Shown piece by piece: positions 11,001 to 26,000 of a stretch of 64,000 nt of DNA; position 1 is the stretch's first letter, and each line of letters starts with the position of its first letter. Both the position numbers and the translations under genes were made by a program. The notes under the pieces are model-generated. The model had not been told where the DNA came from. It was given only the letters and a program-made list of their open reading frames with translations, and did not search any database. Source of the DNA: Pontederia crassipes (taxonomy: Eukaryota; Streptophyta; Magnoliopsida; Commelinales; Pontederiaceae); NCBI GenBank assembly GCA_030549335.1, contig CM060183.1, positions 35,462,768-35,526,767 on the forward strand, given 5' to 3'.

Positions 11001-14000
11001 CTGGTGGAGGTCCATGAGCTCCGATATGCACCTCTCGGAGAGAGCTGATATGAAAGATGGAGTCCAGGAGCCGGTGCCAGTGCCACCGACTTCCGACCAA
11101 GCCTCTGCAACTGATGAATCTGGGTGGGCCGCAAGGGCTAGTAGTCGGGGAAAAGATGCTGCCAAAGATCCTCCTGGAAGCCAGTCATGATTCCAAAAGG
11201 AGAAAGCCTCACCAGAATCTAGAGAGGAGACCATGAGTGGGCGGATCATAGGGAGAAGAGTAGCAACCCCTCGCCAGAAAGCAGATGCCCCCCGAGGAAG
11301 AAAGGCACGGGAATCCCAAAAGAGGTCCTGTCCATAGCACGCGAAGATAACCGTCCGCCATAAGCTGTCACGGGGTCCCATGATCCTCCCAACCCACCGA
11401 GCCAGGAGGGCCTAGTTGGTGAATCGGAGATCACGAACTCCGAGACCACCCCAGACCACCCCAGGAACTGGGGCGGCAAATGGTCTGCCAGGATATAAGA
11501 TGAATCGTCCGCTGATCGGAGGAGCTCCCCTGCCAAAAAAATTTGCTCCATAAAGAGTCGATCCGCCTCTGAACCTGTCCAGGCATCCGTAGAACTGACA
11601 TATAGTATATCGGTAAGGCAGAGAGGACCGAGCGAAGAACTAGTCGGCCGCCGCGTGAAAGTAGCCTCGAACTCCAGCCCTGCAACCTATGCTCCAGCCT
11701 CTCCACAACCAGGGTCCACCAGCGAGAGCCAATATGTCGATCCGAGAGGAGGAGTCCGAGGTAGGTGATCGGTAAGGAGCCAATCGGGTGTGGAGCTCAG
11801 CGGCGCAGGCGTCTGCCTCCTCTGAAACCATGCCAAAAGGAATGAATGACGACTTAGCATGATTGATCTGTAGACCGGATGCTGCCCCAAATAAGTCTAG
11901 CATGATAGCGAATTGATAGATTAGCTCGGAATGTGTTTGGATAGAATGAAACACAATGACGAGGAATTAAAAAGTTGATGTTATAGATTAATTTTATTGG
12001 GTGTTTGAATCAAATATAGGTATTATAAATATAAAATATATATTTTTTAATTAGTAAAAATAATAGTATACATTATTTTTTATTAAAAAATTGTTAAAAA
12101 ATATTAATTTAATATAAAATTTTATATTTTAATAAACTATATTTAACAACATATTGAATTTTTTTAATGAAATGATAAGTAAGAGATAATATTAAATTAA
12201 TCCTTTTTATAATAAATGTGTTGCATTTAATAAATAAATTATTTTGTGAGACAAATGTGAAAAAAAAGGAAAACAGATTTGAAAAAAAGAGCTGTCACAT
12301 AAAAAAAGTGAAACGAAACTACAATGGTCACATGATCCTCGGTTCCCTCCTTAGGTTCCATCGCAGGTTTCACCAAACAACACATTGTTTGGTAGAACCA
12401 ACCGGAATCAAGCCATGGTTCCACCAAATTCCACCCGCCAAACGTTGCAAGTGATGGGAGAAGATAAGGATAAGACGAATAATATGGTAATTTACCTTAT
12501 TCGAAGAGTGTAGGTGACAATTATACATAAAAGTATTATTTTTCCATATGTTATATGTGTCATAAGCCCATTGGATATAAATTACCGCAAACAAGAACTG
12601 GATACATGTGTCAATTTGTTGTCATCCACTACTGATGGAACCATAACTCGGTTTTGCCTAAAATATTGTTGTCGTCCACTACATGGCTTAAAGATCAACG
12701 ATCGGCAAAAAGTTCAGTTCCAGGACAAATAACTTGTTGATTAAACTTTAAAGTAATTATTTTTCATAACGAAGCAAATGTATATGAAGCATATGTTTGT
12801 TAAGAAGTATGGTCATTACAACACAACCTTCTGCAGATGATCAGCTATAACTTTTGGTAGGAAAAAAGATACACCGAAGGCAATTGCGAATGGCATATCT
12901 AGGTTCAAGCCAATTTCCATTCAACGAAGCCAGAGCCGATGAAGAGAGACTGAGATTATGTTGGTAATCCGTTGAATCTTAATCCAATGGAAAACTCATT
13001 TGATCCCTATCCAAATAATTGGAATATGGAGGTCCCGCTGCTTGGGAAGCGAAATTGTGGGCGATACCCCCTTGTGGGTGCTGGGGGGTAGAGCTCCTGA
13101 AATCTAGACAGTTATGAGATTTGTATTTCCTATTTTGTGTTCGGGGTCCCTATATAAATTTTTTAAGGTTTGAGTTATCCTGCATCTTCAACGTGAATGT
13201 TAGATTATCATTTGTTTGTTTATCTTGTATCTTTTTCTCATTTGGATTAATGTCACTTGAAGGTTCACTGCATGTTGGAACACCATATAGGAGAATAGAT
13301 CTTTAACCTACAAGATCTAACCTTAGATTTTCAAGTTCATGCTTCTAAGAATATGCCTTTTAACTTACAGATTCCAAAGGAAAACCAACAGAGGCCATTC
13401 GTGGAGGAAGGTAATAGTGTTAACGGTCTGAGGCTTCTAGTGTCATTGACATTTCCATAGCTTGTAACGAACTTATTAAATGCTATATTGACTTGTTCCA
13501 TTGTATGAAAGTGTGAAGCAAGTTGGCTTCTATGATGATGATGTGCGATTTTGGCAACATTGGCGTAATCGCTCTGCAGCTGCTGAATCTCAAACTGCAG
13601 TTAATCAGCATTCCTCTGCTTTCAATTCTCCTGCTCCATCTACTAGAGGAAGACATTTTCTTGTCATTTGTTGTGAGAATAAAGCCATCTTTTTAGATTT
13701 GGTGACTATGCGAGGGCGAGATGTTCCTAAGCAAGAGCTTGACAACAAATCTCTTCTATGGTACATTGGATTTCCTTCCTTTATTTTTCTTTGGTAGCTG
13801 AGGACTCTTTTGTTTCCACATAAGTACTTCAATTGGGACCATGTATTTGGTTGTTGCATTGTTTGTTTTGGGATTAACATATTTATCGTGCACAAGTCAG
13901 ATATATTTCTTCTCCCTCTGTGTTGAAGAATTTTCTGCTTAGTATCCATATTAAATATCATTCATTTTTGAATTAAGGCTAAATCCTGAGTGGGCCTAGA

Positions 14001-17000
14001 CTATGTTTTTTAAAACAAAATTAATCAGTCGTCTTATTATTAGTCATATTAGTTAAGTCATATAAAATGACAATGAGAGAAATAGAGATGACTTGATTTG
14101 ACTCTTAACAACTGTCCAGAGTGTTGATGGTTTCACTGAACTGACTCTCAACATATTAACATCTATTAGTGAATGATGATTCAGTTTCATAATCCTAGAA
14201 GGTTGTGCTATATGTGTCTTTTTCAGCAAAAGGTTAGTGCTATATTTGTCTTAGTGGTATAGCCACACAGTGTAATATACATAAATCTTAAACCTTTTCA
14301 CAATGTAAGTAAGCAGAGAAAACAAAGTGGTATGGTTGTTGAAGAATACAAAAACAAATTTATGAATGGTGAAATGGCTCAAAGTGATCTTAGCCCTCAA
14401 CTTGACACATGGCACATCTCCTTTTGTGGCTAAACAATGATTTATTACAGAAATATGTAAACCTTTCAGAAATATGTAAACCTTGTTGTTGTTGTTTGTT
14501 GTTGTTGTCATGTGGATAATTTAACAAAATTTTTTGAGAGGTAAAGTATGACTAGATCATGCTAGGTATCCACATTTATTATTTCTATATCACGATCAAT
14601 GATCAAAAGATGTACATGTGTGACCACAAAAGGTGGGAGAGCCAAGAAGGAAGTATTCTGGATAATTTAACAAATAATAATATTTTTTTTGAAAAAAAAA
14701 TAATGTTCAAGGAACAAGTGTGTTTTAGCATCACCTGGATTTGAATATTTGATATTTATGCTTTAAAAGATGCGTGACAAAATGTTTGAACCTTTCCATA
14801 TTAACATATATTCATTCTTTTCATGTGTTTACATGGTGAATTCATGATCCTGTATTTTACTGCAGCATGGAATTTTTATCTAGATCTGCCACTGGTGATG
14901 GCCCACTTATTGCTTTTGGTGGATCAGATGGTGTAATAAGAGTTCTTTCCATGATAACATGGAAGGTTAGTGTATTTATATTTTACCGGTAAATTGTTCT
15001 TTTGATTCATATATGGGCATGCCATCTTAAACCTTTGACTACAGCTTGTACGAAGATATACTGGTGGTCATAAAGGATCAATTACTTGCCTCATGACATT
15101 CATGGCATCTAGTGGTGAGGTAATATTTTTAAAATTCACATTTCAGACAAAATTATTGTGTATACTCTTGGTACTGGATACTTCATCAAAGTGCATTTTG
15201 TTCCATGCCGTTTCATTTCTAGATTTCAGAATCCAAGTAAATTTTGGTTGAAATCTTATCTTCATCTATGATGAGAATCCACATGATAATAACGTGGCTG
15301 AAGCTTATTTCTTTCTTTGTCTATGTTTGTGCAATTATTTATGCAATTTTCTCTCTTGGTTTAGCTGAAAGAATCTTGAATAAATTTAATAAATATTTTG
15401 TCATTATGAAACTTGCATTTTGAATGCTTATTGAATTGTTTAATTTGTTAGGTTTCTTATTCTAAGCAGGATTCAGGATAGGAATTGTTATTTAGAATTT
15501 GGGTTGAAATTTTCTCTTCATCTATGATGAGAATCCTCATGATAATAACGTGGCTGAAGCTTTTTGTCTATGTTTGCGCCATTATTTATGCAATTTTCTC
15601 TCTTGGTTTAGCTGAAAGAATCTTGAATACAACAACAACAACAAAGCCTTATCCCACTAGGTGGGGTCGGCTACATGGATCATACGACGCCATTCCGCTC
15701 TATTAGTAATCAAACCTTTCGATATATTATTCACCAATAGATCTTGCTCTATTAGTTCGCCAAGTGTCCGCCTTGGCCTCCCTCTCCCTCTTTTAATCGG
15801 ATTCGTTGATCCATGTTCATAAGATTCGACATGATTTTATGTTGGCTGTCGGGGCCTAACACAACCCTCCTCCTTTATCCGGGCTTGGGACCGGCTATAA
15901 AATATAGGCGGAGTTGAAAGAATCTTGAATAACTTTAATAAATATTTTATCATTAAGAAACTTGCATTCTGAATGCTAATTGCATTGTTTAATTTGTTAG
16001 GTTTCTTATTCTAAGCAGGAGTCAGGATAGGAATTGTTACTTAGAAGGAAAGATAACAAAAAAAAACGTTGAACAAAAACTGTATAAAATCTTTCTTAAA
16101 AAAAATGCCAAATAAAAGCTCTGCTGGTTGACCTGTCAATCTTAACATTTGCGATCTTGTAAAGAATTTCCAAACAGGAAGAGCTATTCCTGAAATTCTT
16201 GCAAGCATGAAAAAAAAAGAAAAAAATAGTGAATTTAAATGTTACGTTTATGTGATTAATGTGTGCGTAAACATAAGTTTTAAGGAAATTACACCAACGA
16301 CATTACGTTTAAAAAAAAGGAAATTACATTATATTTTTTCTAAAAAAAAGGAAATTACATTATATTCCACCAACGACATGTTTATAAGGTTATTGTGGTT
16401 GATGGTTGTTCATACTCCAGTAAGCAACTTGAAGGAAATTCTATGATGCAACTTATGCGGATGTTGTAACGTTATGAAACATGCATGGCTTAAAAGATAT
16501 TTGGTGAGCTAGCAGTAAACTGACAAAGAATAGTAACTATTTTTCATCAACTTAATTTTCTCTAAATGGGCAAATTCCATGCTTTATGTGGCAAGGGGGT
16601 GGGGAGTGGGAGTATATGCATGCAACCTTCTCAGTTCCTTTTTTGGAGAGCGCCACTAGCATCTTTTTTGGCCGGTTCTTGGGCCTTATGGCTCCAGCGT
16701 AATTGGGTGATTTTTTGTGGGGAGCGATGTCACATGGAGCGTATTGTACACCACATCTCCTTCCTTCTTCGAGAGTAGAGTTTTGGGGTTTTGGATAGCT
16801 GATATACTTTTGCTTTTGCTCTGCTCTCACTTTGAGAGCTTACACTTGTATATCATTTTCATCTCATAGTTATATATACACCGGATGACAACCACCTAAC
16901 CTGGCGGTCATCCTTATTTCCCTCAAAAAAACCTTCTCAGTTCCTTTAAGCTTGTAACCTCTGATCACAGAATCAACTTTACCATTGAACCGAGGTTCAC

Positions 17001-20000
17001 CCCTCCACTAATTCAATTTCCAGTGAAGCTGACATTATCTGTATACATATGTATCTGGAAGGTTTCCATTTGGGTATTTAATCATGATCATTTTAAGTAA
17101 ACTGATGTCTTTAGACAGCTTTAATGTGGATATTATATTAATATTCTGCAATTTCAGACATTTTTAGTTTCTGGGGCAAGTGATGGTTTGCTTATACTGT
17201 GGAGTGCAGACCACATCCATGACCCAAAGGAACTTGTGCCCAAACTCAGTTTAAAGGTATCCATGACTTGTTAGAAAGTGCTTTTACTGATATGAAAATT
17301 CACTTCTATGCGTTTCCGTTTTTGTTTTGGACTCTGCTGTGTTTCCTTTATCTGATTCAAAATGGCCATCATAGTGATTTTCATCTTTTGACTATTGAAC
17401 TGTTAATAGCAATAGGACATTGGGTGATAACTTATATTTTATTTTGGTCTGATAAATCTTTTAAAATGGTTCCTGCAAGGCACATGATGGAGGGGTTGTG
17501 GCTGTGGAGCTTTCCAGGGTATTGGGAAGTTCTCCACAACTCATTACCATTGGGGCGGACAAAACTTTAGCAATATGGGATACCATCTCATTCAAGGTAC
17601 AGTACTGGGCTTGCGCAGATAATAATAGCTTTTCTGGTGTGATATTTTTCCTCACATTTTTATTATTATTATGCAGGAACTTAGACGTATAAAACCTGTT
17701 CCAAAACTTGCTTGTCACAGCGTGGCATCTTGGTGTCATCCCCGAGCGCCAAACCTCGATATTCTTACTTGTGTTAAGGATTCTCATATCTGGTATGCGT
17801 TTATAGCTCTTGTTTCTCTTGATTATGTAGCACAATTCAAAATTCCAATTATTTTAATGAAAAAATTAAAAATTGGATGTTATTGCTTTTTCAACCTTTC
17901 TTTGGCTTTACAATAACAGGGCTATTGAACATCCAACTTATTCAGCTTTAACACGTCCACTGTGTGAATTGTCATCACTTGTTCCTCCACAAGTTCTTGC
18001 ACCTAACAAGAAACTCAGGGTAGGTTTTTACTGCTTGTGCAATAAAATCTTTCATGATAAATTGTATTTTTTGACATGAATGTACAAGTGTGTTCTCTTT
18101 CATAAAGACGCTTGTTATGGGAGTGGAAAATAAATTGGTGCTATTGGGCTTTTAGCACTCAACTGTGTCATATTGGCTGCTATTGTTCCTAAACTTATAA
18201 ACATGGCAATGCATAGTTTCAGAAGCCATATTATTCTAGTTTGAATATATCCTAGTCTCAGAAGAAAAGATATATCATTGTTTCAGTTGAATATCTCGGA
18301 GAACTGGGTTTTTCCATTAGATGTCATGAAAACATAGCCATGATTAACTAAAAAGGATTTAGATAGTATCTCTTGGTTGCGCCATGCACCTAGAAGTTTT
18401 CCAGTTGGCTGAGTAGCATTAGGACGTCAATGTATACGTGTGAATCAATTCATGGGATAATCCTTCTATCAATGGTTAACTTAATCAAAATGATTTATCT
18501 TGTTAATTATGTCTTTCTTGAGCCACTTTATTTAGATTTAATCTTGTGAGGTCTTACAATATTCTGCACTTTATGCTTATTTGGAGCATGACATAATCTT
18601 GCATTGTGGATTGTGCAAAAGTAATTCACTTGGTTTGGGATCTTATTCATGCTTATTTATTCCTTTTTTTTTGGAAAAAACATATTCTTGCTTATTTCTA
18701 GTTTCCCTCTGTCTGCATCATGTGATAGTGTAGGTAGGACTTTAAAATCTGAGAAACATGCTGCTAAATCCCTTTTGGGCCAGAAATCTGAAGACAGGTA
18801 ATGACATGGTACAAATATGCTGATACCACGGAACTTGTAAAAATAAGTTTGACTATAGATAGGACAACGGGCAGTTTACCAAAGATTTATCTTTTGCTGT
18901 CAGGCTTTGACATCATAACAATCTCACAATGGGTTAAGGTAGCTATTGAACGTCCTTATCTTATTTTCTCAGGTTTCACAGAATTTGAATTAAAATATAA
19001 AGAAATTTCCCTCTATCTATAGACATAGCTCATCTGGAGTTTCCTCAAAAAAGCACTCATTGTAACTATGTTTTCATTAAATTATGGTTGAGTGATATGT
19101 TCTCTCCTAGAATGACCTGGTATGTACCCACGACATCTTTGTACATTTTTTTTCTCAATTCTTCTTTTTGGGAATATAGATATTTAGTTGTATTATCCTT
19201 TAAAACAGTTAGAAAAGATGGCACTCGAGGCTGATGGTTGAGATTGGCAACACAATGTGTAGATTTAATTTTAACTATTTTTGGGACCCTATGATTTAAT
19301 TTTAATTTTAATTATTTTAGAAAAGTACTATATTAATATACAAAGTGTAATGATTGCACCACATGGTGCTACAAGCTATGAAACTTATGAAATACAATAA
19401 GACAAAATGTGGGTTTGGTGGGTGCCTTTTGCCTAGTAGATTGTTGGGCACACATCCTTGATGTTGAATACGCTATTTATTTAATGGGTAGGCAGATTTG
19501 GTTGAAATGTAACCACTTTCCTGTTCGACCAGCAGGGTTTATCTCAGTTGTCATGAAATAAGCGGGTGGCCCAGATCACATGCTAGTCTAGTGGAGAGTG
19601 GCCCACCAGTAGGCTACCCAACCTCATAGCATAGTAATGATTCATTTTGAATCCTAAAGGAACAGCCGTTCCTTTGCCACACTGATATAATATTTTTTTC
19701 TTCAATTCACATATTTTTCTTGTTTCCATAGTAGTACCAGAGCATGTTATTTCTGGTGTATTTTTTCCCCATGTTTATTCAAAGAATATGAATGAAATGT
19801 TGTTTTTTTTTCATGGTGGATCTGTATCTCAAACCAATGGTTATTCATGTAGGTATACTGCATGGTTGCACATCCATTGCAACCACATCTTGTAGCAACA
19901 GGAACTAATATTGGCATTATTCTAAGTGAGTTTGATCCAAGGGCACTTCCTGCTGTGGCACCTTTACCAACAACAGCTGGTGGTAAGGAGCATTCTGCAG

Positions 20001-23000
20001 TATACATAGTTGAAAGGGAACTTAAGTTGCTGAACTTCCAACTCTCCAATACTTCTAATCCATCTCTGGGCAGTTCCAGTACAATTTCCGAAACAGGAAG
20101 ATCCAGGGTGGAAGCAGAACAATTGCTTGTTAAGCAAACTAAGAAGCACATAAGCACACCTGCTCCACATGATTCATATTCTATTCTTTCAGTCAGTAGT
20201 TCTGGAAAGTGAGTCGATATTTCTGTTATTACCTTTGAAGATTATGCACAATTTATTGATTTTCTTAATATTCATGTTACTTCTCCACAAAATTTAATCT
20301 CTGAGAACTAGTGTCCTGAGAATTCATCTTCAGTGTGTCTGATATGATGGAGCTTAAACATCTTACTTGTTGATTGTGTTTGTTTAAGAGGAAAAAGGAT
20401 GACAATAAGGGTGTGTATATATAATATTATATATATATATTACTATGTAATGGAAATCATGTACTTGTTGATTGCTGCAAAGTATTAAAATAGAGACTGA
20501 CTTCTCAATAAAATAAAATAGAAACTTTTCCTAAAAACATAGAGACTAGTTCCCACATTGTTACACTGGGTGTAAAAACAAAAATTTGCTTTATTTTATT
20601 TTATTGTATCCAATGTCTGATGTTTTGAATTGTAACCTTTTTTCTTTGAGGGAAAGCATGGCTACAAAATTAAGTTGTCATCCACTATGTATTTGCTACT
20701 CTGACTGATAACATGCATTGGCGACTAGTGGATGAGGATGTTCAATTGTTTTTACCTTTAGTTCAAGAAATTTGTTCTGGTTGAAATTCTACTTTTCACT
20801 TGATTTTTATAGATCCCATAGTAATCCGGTTGCATAATGTCATGGGAACTTCAGTCTTGATGATTATTTTGATTGACCTTTACCCCTGGACTTTGCTTTG
20901 AGTTATGTTTTCATGGGCATTAGAGTCATGGGCATGAAGTTAGTTAAACCAAGATATTGTCATACATTATTTAAGATGCTCTTAGTCTTTGGGGATAATT
21001 CCTTTTCTGTTGGTGTACGCCAATATGAGAACATCGATCTCATGGAACAGTTTACTTTCAGTGTCTGTTTCAAAGTCTTGCTTACAGCCACTGTTGCTCC
21101 TTTCAGTTCTGTGCTCTTGGCTTTTTATATTCTTGGTTATTAAGCTTATCTTTGTGTCATCTAAATATTCTTTCTTCATGACGTTTGTTTTCTTAGGTAT
21201 GTTGCGGTTGTATGGCCCGATATTCCTTCATTTTATGTATATAAGGCCAGTGATTGGTCAGTTGTCGATTCAGGGACCGGTAAGCTGTTTGCTTGGGATA
21301 CATGTCGTGACAGATATGCCTTGGTAGAGACTGCATTGCCTCCAAGGATGCCACTTGTTGTTAAAGGCGGTTCATCGAAAAAAGCGAAAGAAGCTGCTGC
21401 GGCAGTGGCTCAAGCAGCAGCAGCAGCTGCTAGTGCAGCTTCTTCAGCAACTGTACAAATTCGAATTTTGCTGGATGATGGAACTTCTCATGTTTTGTCT
21501 AGGTCCATTGATGGTCGCAGTGAGCCTGTATGTGGTTTGTACTTCATATCAATTATTAGCTATGATAGCACCCGAATTTCTGACTCGAGTTTTCTCTTCA
21601 AGCAACTTTGCTGAATATTGTCTTTCAACTGCTGTGACTTCGTTTTTGTGCAGATGACAATTATTATTTGCTTGCCATTTGAAACTAGTAGACGGACAAC
21701 AAATTAGTTGTTTTAACAATTAATTCTCATCCCTAAATTTTATGTGTTGTATATCCTGTTATCAACGGATTAACGGCTATTTGTGTTCTAGGATATATTT
21801 AGGACGCCTTAATTTACTAAATTGATGTGCTTGCTCTCTCCATGCAGGTCATTGGTTTACATGGTGGTGCTTTGCTTGGTGTTGCCTACCGAACTTCACG
21901 CAGGGTTAGCCCATTGGCCGCAACATCTATTTCAACATTCCAATCAATGCCTTTGTCAGGCTTTAGCAATAATGGGGTTTCATCTTTTGCTGCAAGTGAT
22001 GATCCTTTTTCATCCAACAAACCTAATGTTGAAGCGGCACCTCAAAATTTCCAGCTATACAGGTTTTTTTTAGGACAAAGTTTCCTGCATAGATTAAGAT
22101 TTTAGTTTTCAGACCTGTATTTGTTACTTCATTTTGCTCTATTGTTTACTAGATGGCATGCCAGTGTTACACTGTTAATTTTTATTTTTCATTTACAAAT
22201 AGTGTAAATCGATATTTGCTTTCCTTGTGTCTTGCTCTTTGTCTACTCTGATTGTACTGAGTTTCATATTCACCTGATTTGCTATATTTTAACTGTGACA
22301 GTTGGGAAACATATCAGCCTGTAAGTGGTTTGATGGCACAGCCTGAGTGGACTGCATGGGACAACACTGTTGAGTACTGTGCCTTTGCCTACCATCACTA
22401 TATTGTTATTTCATCCTTGCGTCCCCAGTATAGATATCTTGGAGATGTGGCTATACCTTTTGCAACTGGTGCTGTTTGGCATCGCAGACAGCTATTTGTT
22501 GCTACACCAACTACTATAGAGTAAGAAATATCACTTAACTAACTACTGAGGGGATTAGAAAATGGAAAAGATAATGTTTAAGTAATCAGTCAATGTAGAA
22601 CAATGAAATAATTACTTTTGTGTCATCCAATATTCTAAATGATTTGTGCTTTTAGGTGTGTCTTTGTGGATGCTGGGGTTGCACCCATAGATATTGAAAC
22701 CAAAAAGAGAAAGGAAGAAATGAAAGCTCGGGAAGAACAAAGTAGAGCAGTTTCTGAACATGGAGAATTAGCACTTATTACAGTTGATGGTCCACAAGTT
22801 TCTACGAGCGAAAGAATCTCACTAAGACCCCCAATGCTTCAGGTAGTTAATTAGGATATGTTAGTTGAGGAGTTCCTTTTGTATACTTATGAAGCATTTT
22901 TTGTATAACAATTAACAAGATAAATCTTCAGCAGCTGCCAAATGTCATTTAATTGGAAAGGGTATTATATTTAAACTAGATTGTCTATTTAAGCAAAATG

Positions 23001-26000
23001 TATCATCTATCATAAAACATATAAAATGATGAATACTTTGATTTTGAATGTGAACACTCAGGACAGCTGGATTTTAGACCGACTAATCCGTGAATCAATT
23101 GCTATTTTGACTAGTACTATGTCAACCGAAAAATGGAATCTTTTGGTCCCAATGTGAGTTTTCAAGAACGACAAATGTTTGAGTAGGTTGCTTCAAATCT
23201 GTTTTCCTGTCATAGGGCGTTACTTTTTCTTTTTTGCTTGTTGAAAAGGATGACCAAGTAATTTCATTAATTGCCAACTTATATTATAAGAAAAAGAATG
23301 TGCAAGTATGGTGCAGCATTGCAGACAATATGAACATGAGATGCACATGTTATCCTATTCCTTCATATCACAAGGACTTAGACGATCCTCTCAAATAGAA
23401 GATTTTTCTTGGTAGCCCTCAAATTTAACTTATTTCATACAGCAGACAAACATGTCCATTATTTTTTACTTTATTTCTATTAAACAGTGGGAATTAGGAG
23501 CACAATTGGTCGCTATAAATTAAATATTTTTTATGAATTATATATGTGTATATTAAAGCTCGTATCAATTTCTGCTATTGATCTATTAACATCAGGAATA
23601 CAATGTCAATGTTCTTATTTATGCATCACATCATTTTGTTAATTTTCAGGTCGTTCGATTAGCCTCCTTTCAGCATGCTCCTTCTATACCACCATTCATA
23701 TCATTACCAAAACAGTCCAGAGTAGATGGTGATGAAACAATTTTGAAAACAATGGAAGAAAGAAAAGTAGGTGAAGTTGCTGTTGCCGGAGGAGGAGTCT
23801 CCGTAGCAGTTACTCGCTTTCCCTCAGAGCAGAAGCGTCCCATAGGACCTCTTATTGTTGTTGGTGTCAGAGATGGAGTTCTCTGGCTCATTGACAGGTA
23901 AGAAGAGGTAGAAATGAAATAGAGAATGACCTGTACGAAACCGGAAAACAATTTATTAGCATAAATTGCATTTTACTGTGTGCATGTTGACTTTTTTTCT
24001 CATTCAGATTGTGTGAAAAAGAAAGAAATGTATCTCTTCTCTGTTACTATTTTGGCAGCAACATAATTCATGTTACATTTGCTGTGAAACCAATGCTTAC
24101 CAAAAATCAAACTTTTAATGACTAAAGTTTATTTATTTTTTGAGAGGAAATGACTAAAGTTTATTATTGTAGATATATGTGTGCACATGCATTGTCATTG
24201 AGTCATCCTGGTATCCGTTGCCGGTGTCTTGCTGCCTATGGAGATGCAGTTAGTGCAGTGAAATGGTACTACCTCTTGACTTCTCATTCACCTATACCGT
24301 ACCCTCAAAATGCATTTGTTTAATGAATCATTGCAATTATTGCTATGCATCTCAGGGCAACTAGACTTGGTCGGGAGCACCATGATGATTTAGCTCAATT
24401 CATGCTCGGTATGGGATATGCTACTGAAGCTCTTCATTTGCCTGGAATATCTAAAAGGTTAGTGAAGTTGACTTGAAAGAAATGTAGAGTGGTAATGTCA
24501 TTTAAGAGCTTGTGTCAGAGCTCTTCAAATATGAGTGTAATTACTTTCTAATGTAACAATCTTTCATACCCCTATAAACCCACATGATTTAGGTTGTTCT
24601 TATTCTTAGATTGGAGTTTGATTTGGCCATGCAAAGCAATGACTTGAAGCGGGCATTACAATGTTTGTTAACAATGAGTAATAGCCGGGATGTTGGACAA
24701 GAAACTTCGGCTACAGATATAACTGAGATTCTCAGTCTAACAGCTGCAAAGCAAGAAAATCTCGTCGATGCAGTTCAAGGTATATCAAAGTTTGCCAAGG
24801 AGTTTCTCGAACTTATTGATGCAGCAGATGCGACAGGGCAAGCAGATATTGCTCGTGAAGCCCTTAAAAGATTAGCTGCTGCTGGATCTATAAAAGGTGC
24901 TTTGCAAGTCCAAGTTTTGAGAGGAGTAGCATTGCGGCTTGCAAACCATGGAGAACTGACCAGACTTTCGGTATGCGATTATTTTCACCTGTATTTAGAG
25001 CATTATTATTTTAAAATTTAAGGATTTTATATTGATGAGGAGTTCACCATTAAACTCCGCCTATGTTTTATAGCCGGTCCTAAGCCCGGATAAAGGAAGA
25101 GGGTTGTGTTAGGCCCCGACAGCCAGCGTAAAACCCTGTCGAATCTCATGAACATGGAACAACGAATATGGCGTCGTATGATCCATGTAGTCGACCCCAC
25201 CTAGTGAGATAAGGCTTTGTTGTTGTTGTTGTTGTTGAGGAGCTCACCATTACTTTAGACTTGGAGTTTGTGTAGGAATGCCAATTTTCAGTTTAAACTG
25301 TAAAAGTGAACCGAGAAATTTAGTTTGTTGATTTGTTAAAGTAACTAGCTAACGAAAATTTTAAACTATTTTGATTCAGTTTGGTTACTCAATTTAACCG
25401 AACTAGAATTATCTGAGAAAATTGAACTCTTTTTATCTCCCACGACCAATCTGTGCTTAGTCGTAGCATTTCAATCCAGAGCAAATGGATGTTATCTATC
25501 CTTTTGGTTTGAGCTGCCAATCCCCCAACCCCCACGTTCTCCCTAAAAAAAAGAAAGTTTAAAAGATAACTAAATTGACAACCACACCTTTGTCTATGTC
25601 ATAACACTTTTGAAAAAGGAAGTTCACTGATTCAGCTAACTTTTCTTGATTAACCTTGAAATCTTGCTTTGATTGTTGTGGTAATTGACTACTGTTACCT
25701 GCTCCTTTTGTATTGTGTTTTTTTCACAAATAATGGTCATAAAATGTGAGAATTCGACAGGCGGAAATCCTAGTTATTATTCTGATGAATGCAATGGGTT
25801 CACAATATCATAAATATTTATTATGGTAAATATTGCTTGAATATGTTGATATATTTGAACACTAATCCTCTCTACCACCCAGGGCCTTGTAACCAATCTG
25901 ATTTCAGCGGGTCATGGTCGTGAAGCAGCATTTGCTGCAGCGATTCTGGGAGATAACCCCCTAATGGAAAAGGCATGGCAAGATACTGGAATGCTTGCTG

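Noticed and set aside
13010-13110. GC-rich stretch in intron 2 (CTTGTGGGTGCTGGGGGG) as a possible extra exon
   Set aside because: It has no splice signals in phase with exons 2 and 3, and the protein is complete without it.
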